The notes below the pieces were generated by a model. It was not told the origin of the DNA. It did no database searches and worked only from the letters and a program-made list of their open reading frames with translations. DNA of 64,000 bases from contig CANQRB010000001.1 in assembly GCA_947626145.1 (NCBI GenBank), positions 248,001 to 312,000 of the forward strand. The letters are read 5' to 3'. Shown in pieces: positions 1 through 6,259 of the stretch (position 1 is the stretch's first letter; each line of letters starts with the position of its first letter). The translations under genes and the position numbers were made by a program. The stretch comes from an uncultured Clostridia bacterium. Its GTDB lineage: Bacteria; Bacillota; Clostridia; UMGS1883.

Positions 1-1
1 C

Positions 2-289
2 GCCATCGGGCCCATCCTCCCCGATGTCCATGCCGCCAATGATTCTCCTTATGGTGTGATAGACGACAACAATTATGAAATTCTGGACGAAAGCGATATG
101 TATTGGATGATAGGCTTCAACTGGAAAATCGGTGACACTTCGAATTACAGCGATGAGGCCTGGTCCTATATCGATTATGTGCCGGCATACCTGGTAAATA
201 AGCTTACAGGGAATATACGCTGGCACGGAGGCGTTCAGGATTCATGGGACGGCATGATAGAGGACGCCCTCGACGGCAAGCTGGATTAA
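2..289 (+). CDS. C-terminal part of a hypothetical protein (5' truncated by window edge)
   Basis: Frame stays open to the window start upstream of the listed ATG at 56 (AIGPILPDVHAANDSPYGVIDDNNYEIL...); ends TAA at 289. Confidence 0.55.
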   Translation, partial: AIGPILPDVHAANDSPYGVIDDNNYEILDESDMYWMIGFNWKIGDTSNYSDEAWSYIDYVPAYLVNKLTGNIRWHGGVQDSWDGMIEDALDGKLD

Positions 290-442
290 AAGCTCGTTTA
301 ACGAATATCAAAAACTCGATTTTTCGTATAAATATTGGTTTTAAGACATCTTTTTGAATTGGAGATTTCGGTGAAGCGCTGCGGCATATCACGAATTTTA
401 AGGATTGTAATAAGCCACTATTAATGATTTAACATAGAAAGC

Positions 443-473
443 AACCGGAGCGGCCAACAACCGCTCTGGTTTT
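443..473. terminator. Rho-independent terminator-like hairpin
   Basis: AACCGGAGCGG-ccaaca-ACCGCTCTGGTTTTT. Confidence 0.6.
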
Positions 474-476
474 TAC

Positions 477-496
477 ATAGCGCATTAATGCGCTAT
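477..496. repeat. Perfect 20-bp palindrome ATAGCGCATTAATGCGCTAT
   Basis: Self-complementary by direct reading. Confidence 0.9.
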
Positions 497-520
497 AAAC
501 CCAACATTTCCGATAAATTG

Positions 521-832
521 TTATAAAATATACTCCTCCTCTCCGTCCATATATTTCTGAAAATCCACACGAATGAGCCTTTCATCGCCAACGACAGCCT
601 CGGGATGCCGGAAGGCCATGTTGCCGGCAAATCCGATAAAGCTCACCGTCATGTCGTGATTCAGCGCCATAATTTCATCGTTCGGCCTCGCCATAACGCA
701 CACGCCGTCCTGAAAAGTCACGCCCTCATTTGCCGCCTGCCGCATAAAACGCCTTTTAGTCTCCTTTGATGAAAAGTATAAGTATACCCTTCCATCCATT
801 TCCGCCAGATTTTTGATTGTCCTGTTTTCCAT
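521..832 (-). CDS. Hypothetical small protein (about 103 aa; GTG start at 841 also possible)
   Basis: ATG at 832 preceded by AGAGAGG SD; downstream of structured leader. Confidence 0.75.
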   Translation of the reverse strand: MENRTIKNLAEMDGRVYLYFSSKETKRRFMRQAANEGVTFQDGVCVMARPNDEIMALNHDMTVSFIGFAGNMAFRHPEAVVGDERLIRVDFQKYMDGEEEYIL

Positions 833-869
833 AAAAAACACCTCTCTAAAAATTTTTTAGAGTACATAA

Positions 870-997
870 AAGATCCCATCGTTACCGACAGGATCTTGAA
901 AGCGTATTTTATCCTATCGGCCAAGCATTAGCACCTTGCCATCCGGCAGGTTGCTGTGCGGTCAACGAGCTTGTCTCTCACGCACTCTATATAGGAT
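870..997 (-). promoter_or_regulatory. SAM-I-clan-like riboswitch candidate with terminator/antiterminator expression platform
   Basis: Minus strand: P1 AUCCUAU/AUAGGAU; core ...GAGAGACAAGCUCGUUGACCGCACAGCAACCUGCCGGAUGGCAAGGUGCUAAUGC... (GCAACC...GGUGCUAA signature); antiterminator CCGAUAGGAU/AUCCUGUCGG; terminator AAGAUCCUGUCG-GUAA-CGAUGGGAUCUUUU. Confidence 0.72.
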
Positions 998-1017
998 GTA
1001 CCTCTTGGTACAGTGTC

Positions 1018-1046
1018 ATTATAACATAGTAGATCATGTTTGTCAA
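1018..1046 (-). promoter_or_regulatory. Consensus sigma-A promoter TTGACA-17-TATAAT for the structured leader/106-aa gene
   Basis: -35 at 1041-1046, -10 at 1018-1023, spacer 17 bp (minus strand). Confidence 0.9.
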
Positions 1047-1152
1047 GAATTATTTTCTTGAAACTGGCAAATTCATTTATATAAAACTATCCGGGACAAC
1101 ATTTTGTCCCGGATAATACTTTACGAGATTGTCAGGCATATTGCTAAACCGG

Positions 1153-2586
1153 TCACGCGCCTATTCTGCTGTACCGTTCCCGGCTGAGGACAGACATCAT
1201 ATAGGCATAAGGCGAAAGGATTCCGCTCATTACCATTGAAAACAGTCTTGGAGAACAGCCGGAAACCAGTGCAACGCCCTGTTCGTTCACGGTAACAGGC
1301 ACCTGCATAGTCCTGCTTGAAACGTTCCAAAACACGACGTCGGGAAGAGTGTAACCCTTACTTTCAAAGAGCCTCTTTGCGTTCTCGAAATTTGTCACAT
1401 CAGCGTTACCCGCGCAAACATTGAACTCCATGTCCGACACTATGTATATTTTGGACGGAAGCTCAGACTGGGGCACACCGTACTTTACCGCCGTGTCGAG
1501 TATGAGCCGGAACACGGCCTCAATATTGGTGTCGGCCACCTCGTTGAAGCTCTCGCAGTATCTGACCTTCTCGTAAATGTCGTTACCCTTTATCTCCACC
1601 AACCGGGGACTTTCGGAGAAGGTTATGAAGTGGTTGGCAAAAGCCCCCTTATTCCTTTCCGCAAAGTAAATGGCGAGAGATATTGCAATCGCAAATGGAC
1701 GGACGGACTTATTGGTATTCCAGTACATGGACCCAGAACCGTCGGCCACAACAATAGCGTTTTCGCCGTTTGTGAAATTATCAAGGGCGTTCCACGTGAT
1801 GTCAAGACTTTTTCTTTCATCCTTGCTCATATCATTTCCAATGGCGGGATTGATAATATCGTATGGCATGAGAGTGCCGGTGTTAAGCTTGATACGACCA
1901 TGGCGAACACTTTCCAGGAAAGCGCTGTAACGCTCCTCGTCATTTTTCCAGAAAGCCTTTCTGTATTTGAACATGGCTCTGGACGGCTGCTTTGAATAGT
2001 CAAAGGTATAGTCCCTTTCCCGAAGGTTATTTTCGATTATCCTTATGTAGGATCTAAGACGGGATAGAGTCCTGCGGTACTGGGCGGCGCTCATGCCCAA
2101 ACCGGCAGCGATGATGTTCGCATAACGCACAGCTCCCCTGTTTGATGTGTTCACGGAAGGAAGCCATTTCGCCAGAAGCGATACCTCAGCTCCGGCCTCC
2201 ATGGCGGCAATATCCAGCCTGAGCCGCGTTTTGATGAACTCAATGACCTCACCGCGACAGTCTGTGTCAAGCAAGGTCAAAATGTCATCATAACGTCCGT
2301 ATTCCGGAATGTTGCAGAGATTGCGTATTACCGTGGTCTTTTCACTTTTGGAAAGGTAATTGAGAACGATCCTGAACACACGCCTCTCACCCATTCCGCC
2401 CCGAACATCTCTGGCGAAGAACAGTATCTTCATAGCCAGGTCAGGGTCCTCGGCATAAGCCCTTTTGAAGCGGGTTAGAATTTCGTCCTCACTCGCCGCC
2501 CGAAGTCCGCCTATGGTGGAAAACAAGTCAAGACAGTCGGAGTTGGTGCTCCTGTAGGTGGCGGCCCCGTTTTCAGTACGGGTCAT
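1153..2586 (-). CDS. Ro60/TROVE-like (possibly DUF2828-type) RNA-binding protein with C-terminal vWA domain
   Basis: N-terminal TENGAATYRSTNSDCLDLFSTIGGLR..., helical repeat region, vWA MIDAS ADGSGSMYWN; SD AAGGAGG before ATG at 2586 (alternative in-frame ATG at 2616 also has an SD). Confidence 0.82.
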   Translation of the reverse strand: MTRTENGAATYRSTNSDCLDLFSTIGGLRAASEDEILTRFKRAYAEDPDLAMKILFFARDVRGGMGERRVFRIVLNYLSKSEKTTVIRNLCNIPEYGRYDDILTLLDTDCRGEVIEFIKTRLRLDIAAMEAGAEVSLLAKWLPSVNTSNRGAVRYANIIAAGLGMSAAQYRRTLSRLRSYIRIIENNLRERDYTFDYSKQPSRAMFKYRKAFWKNDEERYSAFLESVRHGRIKLNTGTLMPYDIINPAIGNDMSKDERKSLDITWNALDNFTNGENAIVVADGSGSMYWNTNKSVRPFAIAISLAIYFAERNKGAFANHFITFSESPRLVEIKGNDIYEKVRYCESFNEVADTNIEAVFRLILDTAVKYGVPQSELPSKIYIVSDMEFNVCAGNADVTNFENAKRLFESKGYTLPDVVFWNVSSRTMQVPVTVNEQGVALVSGCSPRLFSMVMSGILSPYAYMMSVLSRERYSRIGA

Positions 2587-2646
2587 ATTGGCCTCCTTTT
2601 TTAGATAATTCAACATAAGATAACCTCCCTTACAATAAAAATCTTA

Positions 2647-2694
2647 CAAGGCGCTAAACTACCCGTACACGATTGCATTGCTGTCAGCGCCTTT
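2647..2694 (-). ncRNA. Structured ncRNA unit D (Y-RNA-like closing stem)
   Basis: Stem AAGGCGC (2693-2687)/GCGCCTT (2654-2648), then TG-ACAGCAA; followed by T-rich ATTTTTATT. Confidence 0.65.
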
Positions 2695-2701
2695 ACATTA
2701 A

Positions 2702-2811
2702 CAAGATACCGTTTTAGACGATACGGGAGTTGAACCCGCGAAATTCCGGATATGATTCCGGATGCCCACCATTTGGGCTAATCGGAGTCTATTTCTGCTG
2801 CAGGTATCTTT
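2702..2811 (-). ncRNA. Structured ncRNA unit C: Y-RNA-like closing stem enclosing a tRNA-like cloverleaf
   Basis: Closing stem AAGATACC/GGTATCTT (8 bp perfect); CAGCAG motif; D-arm GCCC-AAATGGT-GGGC; anticodon-arm-like TCCGGA-ATCATA-TCCGGA; T-arm GCGGG-TTCAACT-CCCGT; acceptor-like TAGAC(TCC)GAT/ATCGTCTA. Confidence 0.8.
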
Positions 2812-2819
2812 AATCTTAA

Positions 2820-2930
2820 CAAGATGCCTTTAACACATCCGCTTTCGCGGTGCGGGAGTTGAACCCGCTCGGCCGGAGACCAACCCGGGCCTTAACCATG
2901 ATGTGAAGTTGATTGCTGTGGGCATCTTTG
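2820..2930 (-). ncRNA. Structured ncRNA unit B: Y-RNA-like closing stem with embedded T-arm mimic
   Basis: Closing stem AAGATGCC/GGCATCTT (8 bp perfect); ACAGCAA motif; T-arm GCGGG-TTCAACT-CCCGC; CCGC-GAAA-GCGG hairpin; CACATC/GATGTG stem. Confidence 0.78.
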
Positions 2931-2931
2931 T

Positions 2932-2994
2932 CAAGGCGCATTTTCCAGACCGGGTCGGTCGGCTCCGGTTTCCGTTCTTGCTGTCCGCGCCTTT
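2932..2994 (-). ncRNA. Structured ncRNA unit A (Y-RNA-like closing stem)
   Basis: Stem AAGGCGC (2993-2987)/GCGCCTT (2939-2933), then GG-ACAGCAA; inner ACCGG...CCGGT stem. Confidence 0.68.
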
Positions 2995-3004
2995 CTTTAT
3001 TTTA

Positions 3005-3010
3005 ATTATA
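3005..3010 (-). promoter_or_regulatory. -10 element (TGTATAAT) immediately upstream of ncRNA unit A; -35 weak
   Basis: TATAAT on minus strand, predicted start at about 2998, i.e. at the 5' edge of unit A. Confidence 0.6.
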
Positions 3011-3053
3011 CAGGGATTTTTTTGATTTTTCACGGAAAAAAAGTTGCGAACTC

Positions 3054-3959
3054 TCAAAAATTCAACATTTTCTGCATTGTCAGCCTTTCCTTCACCAATC
3101 TGACGAAGCTCTCCGGTTGAAGGACCTTCACCATAGGGCCAAAGGCGATTATACGGATGAGCAGCTCGGTCTCATCGTCACGGTCGTAACGAAGCGTCAC
3201 CTTGTATCTCCCGTTGTCCAACGGTTCTGTTTTCTTCTCAAGGTACGAAAAATGCAGCATGGCCCGCTCAAGAGCGTTGCGCTCGTCCTTCAGTTCAAGT
3301 ATGACCTCAGCCGTGTTCCGGAGCGGAAGCTCGTTTGTATCCGCCGACTCGTCCATAACGGAACAGATCTGTACCCGCGCCATATTTATTATCCATGACC
3401 GTCCGCTTGAAACGGTCAACAGTCGGAATTTGTCGTCCTGCGGAGAATACTCCAGCCGCAGGGGACTGACCACCTTATTATGTTTCCTCCCTTTGTGACC
3501 AAAAAATTCTATACGCAGCTTTTTCCCGTTTCTAAGAGCTTCAAGCACGACACGGAAATTTTTAATATAGTCCTCACTCTCATACGGATCACCGTCACAA
3601 TAGCGGTCAAAATAAACAAAGCTGCCCCTGTCGTACAGCGGCTCCACGTCATCAAGTCCTTTGACCTCCACTCCGAAAAGTTTGAATTTCGGGTCAGACG
3701 TAAGAGTCTTCAGCCACCGTTTTTCCAATAGGGTCAACGGCTTGTACGGCTTATGCTTAAGTGGCGTTTTCAAATCAGCAGTAACGAGACCCCATTCTGT
3801 GCCTTTAATCTTGGACGGGAGACTTAGCACGCTCTCCCCAAAGGCGCTGTCGTTCACAATACGAACTATGTCACTTTCCGTAAGTTGGCCGTCCACAGCC
3901 CTTTCAAGTATTTTTGCAGCGGCGTTAAAATAGCTGCCGTAAACCTCACTGAATATCAT
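3054..3959 (-). CDS. WYL domain-containing transcriptional regulator (second of pair)
   Basis: WYL-like region FFGHKGRKHNKVVSPLRLEY...WIINMARVQICSVMD; likely ATG at 3959 (ORF open to 3980) overlapping upstream gene. Confidence 0.78.
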   Translation of the reverse strand: MIFSEVYGSYFNAAAKILERAVDGQLTESDIVRIVNDSAFGESVLSLPSKIKGTEWGLVTADLKTPLKHKPYKPLTLLEKRWLKTLTSDPKFKLFGVEVKGLDDVEPLYDRGSFVYFDRYCDGDPYESEDYIKNFRVVLEALRNGKKLRIEFFGHKGRKHNKVVSPLRLEYSPQDDKFRLLTVSSGRSWIINMARVQICSVMDESADTNELPLRNTAEVILELKDERNALERAMLHFSYLEKKTEPLDNGRYKVTLRYDRDDETELLIRIIAFGPMVKVLQPESFVRLVKERLTMQKMLNF

Positions 3960-5211
3960 CTTCTTCACCACCGATCCCATATATCTTATACATAGCTTTC
4001 AAATCGGCCTTAATTGTTTCCTCAATATTTTTGTCGGAGCATTTCACGCTCACAATTCTTCCAATGAAGGTGCGGATCCATGGCACCATTTCGGTCGGAT
4101 CATAAACTTCGGCCGTAAACTTCCAATTTCTGCTGTCCAGTCGTTCAACTTTGCCGCCGCGCTTTTCTCTCATAAGCCGGTCAACAATGTACTCCGAACC
4201 TTCTTCGATTCTGAGCGTCATTTCAAGGATCCCGGTGTGGTGCGGATCGCTGACAGATACTCCCCAGAGGAACTTTTCCTGTTCCGCGGCGTAAGTTCGG
4301 TATTTTCCGGCCGTGTCAACTGTTTCCTGACATTTAACGCTTTTTATCTTGTCAAGCCTGTAAAAAGCAATCTCTTTGAATTTGAAGCGCCAGGCCATAA
4401 GATAACGCCTGCCGTTATGTGTGCTGACGTAAATTTTCATCGGCATTACACTATACTTTTTCAGCCTGTTCTGTCTTGATGAAAACATTTCTATTTCACA
4501 TTTTGCGCCGGCGTTTATAACTTCCAACAGTTCGTAAAGCACCTCGCTCTCCACAGCGGTCATTATATAGTGATGCTTAAATCTGAACACATCCGGAACC
4601 ATGTCAAGCTTGTCCAAAATGTATGAGCCTATCACTCCCATTGGGTCAGCTTCACTGAAAAACGCGGCGGCCTCTTTACAGCTGGACAAATTCACCTCGT
4701 CCACGCTCAATGTGTAGAGCTTTTTTCTCCCGTCCTTTTTGGTCCAAAGCAGACCAAGAGACACATATTCATTCAACTTTTTCCGTATTGTGGACTCATC
4801 CAACTCCCTTGCGTTGTCAAATACGGACAAATATTCCGAGGTTATCCTGTCCATGATTTCGCCGGAAGAAAGCTCCTCCCCATCCGCAAGGATGTCAAGG
4901 ATATAAAAGTGGAGCATTATATCCCTGTCGGTAAATGTTTTGGCCTTGAACGCCTTGTATAACGGATTGTGAGCGATCTGGCGGCTGTCAACGGAAAGAA
5001 AAATTTTCTTTCCGTCACCGTCCATGAAAAAATTCATATATTCCCCCAGCCAGCTTTCAATGCGCCGGCGTTCATTGTCATAGCTTCTGGAACTTTTGGA
5101 GCCAAACTCACGACGGCTCTTGAATCCGAAATTATAAAATTCGTTTATGTAGTCCCTGACGTTTGCAAAGTTTTTTATAAGCTCGCTGTAAGCCACATTT
5201 GTATCCTCCAA
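3946..5211 (-). CDS. WYL domain-containing transcriptional regulator (first of pair)
   Basis: N-terminal wHTH-like segment, WYL segment KIYVSTHNGRRYLMAWRFKFKEIAFYRLDKIKSV, WCX-like C-terminus. Confidence 0.82.
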   Translation of the reverse strand: MEDTNVAYSELIKNFANVRDYINEFYNFGFKSRREFGSKSSRSYDNERRRIESWLGEYMNFFMDGDGKKIFLSVDSRQIAHNPLYKAFKAKTFTDRDIMLHFYILDILADGEELSSGEIMDRITSEYLSVFDNARELDESTIRKKLNEYVSLGLLWTKKDGRKKLYTLSVDEVNLSSCKEAAAFFSEADPMGVIGSYILDKLDMVPDVFRFKHHYIMTAVESEVLYELLEVINAGAKCEIEMFSSRQNRLKKYSVMPMKIYVSTHNGRRYLMAWRFKFKEIAFYRLDKIKSVKCQETVDTAGKYRTYAAEQEKFLWGVSVSDPHHTGILEMTLRIEEGSEYIVDRLMREKRGGKVERLDSRNWKFTAEVYDPTEMVPWIRTFIGRIVSVKCSDKNIEETIKADLKAMYKIYGIGGEEDDIQ

Positions 5212-5428
5212 TCTTAAATGCCGACCGACATTTTCCGTCGGGAATAAGTATCACACACTGTCGTTCGAGCATTTACTGTTTTTTATATATTATCATAAAC
5301 GACTAAAAAATACAACTATGGCCCGCCATTTTTTATTAAAATCTTGCCGACAAAACTACAAACGTAACAACGAGGCTATATGAAGCATCAAAAATATTTC
5401 AAGCCTGTAACGCCGTCTCCCCGTATTT

Positions 5429-5854
5429 TTATGTGGTGCAATATATTATAAGCGCAACGACTGAACCTAAAAATCCAACCAGAATGCCGATATATAACAC
5501 CATAACTATAAACTTGCCCACGTCCTTAAGAATAGTCCTTATCAGGATAAACGCCGTCAGTCCTACCGCCAGCCACCATGGCCACTCGAACAGGTGCGAC
5601 TCTGAGAGAAAAAGTATAACAAGTCCCATTAAGAAGGCCCCGCCGTAGCCCATGTACAGGCTTGTGTTATGCTCATCCTCCGGAGTGAGCGGACTGTCGT
5701 CCACCTCCACTATCTCCCGTTCCTTTCCCTCACCCAAAAGGTCAGGCCAAATCGTAGTCCGGATGCGGTACTTTTTTCCGCTCTTTTCATCGACGAGCTC
5801 CTTTTCCTTTCCTTCGCCGAAAAGATCCGGATATTGAGTAGTCCTTATTCTCAT
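5429..5854 (-). CDS. Small membrane protein with N-terminal tandem repeat
   Basis: Two copies RIRTTQYPDLFGEGKEKELVDE / RIRTTIWPDLLGEGKEREIVEV followed by about 3 TM segments. Confidence 0.65.
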   Translation of the reverse strand: MRIRTTQYPDLFGEGKEKELVDEKSGKKYRIRTTIWPDLLGEGKEREIVEVDDSPLTPEDEHNTSLYMGYGGAFLMGLVILFLSESHLFEWPWWLAVGLTAFILIRTILKDVGKFIVMVLYIGILVGFLGSVVALIIYCTT

Positions 5855-5857
5855 AAA

Positions 5858-6022
5858 TCAGCCCTCCTTTTTCTTTTTCCCGAATATGCGCGAAAGCGTA
5901 AAGCATATAACATAACCCCACGCCGCAATATAAAGCAGCGAGTTTCCGCCGCCGTTGCAGCTTTGTATCATGCCGGGTACGGTCAGAAAACCAAATACAG
6001 ATGTCATTAAAGCAAATAACAT
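5858..6022 (-). CDS. 54-aa hydrophobic small protein (absent from ORF track)
   Basis: MLFALMTSVFGFLTVPGMIQSCNGGGNSLLYIAAWGYVICFTLSRIFGKKKKEG; SD GGGAGG 7 nt upstream; stop lies just before the start of the 5854 gene. Confidence 0.65.
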   Translation of the reverse strand: MLFALMTSVFGFLTVPGMIQSCNGGGNSLLYIAAWGYVICFTLSRIFGKKKKEG

Positions 6023-6194
6023 AAACATTCCTCCCTGTTAATTTCTATGGCCTTATTGTAGCATAATTTACCCCTTTTTTCAAGAGACAGATATACAGTT
6101 TTTTGTATGGCAACGGCATTGTCAAAACCGTTGCTACGGCAGTTTAAAAGATGATTATTTCGCTGATAAGACCGCATAAATATTCGTCCATCAC

Positions 6195-6223
6195 TTGACA
6201 AAAAACGACTTTGTTGATATAAT
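6195..6223 (+). promoter_or_regulatory. Consensus sigma-A promoter TTGACA-17-TATAAT
   Basis: ttgaca 6195-6200, tataat 6218-6223. Confidence 0.9.
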
Positions 6224-6259
6224 AAAATCTGTATCATAGAGAAAAAGGAGCGATAACAA

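Noticed and set aside
718-924. 68-aa minus-strand ORF overlapping riboswitch-like leader
   Set aside because: Overlaps the aptamer/terminator and the real CDS in another frame; no SD.
2715-2791. Ordinary tRNA gene (CAT-like anticodon)
   Set aside because: Acceptor stem has a 3-nt bulge, anticodon loop is 6 nt on a 6-bp stem, no encoded CCA, and the unit is enclosed in an 8-bp outer stem shared in style with three neighbours; treated as tRNA mimic.
2830-3057. 75-aa minus-strand ORF in the ncRNA array
   Set aside because: Covers the promoter and units A/B; no SD or homology-like features; sequence is explained by RNA stems and the T-arm.
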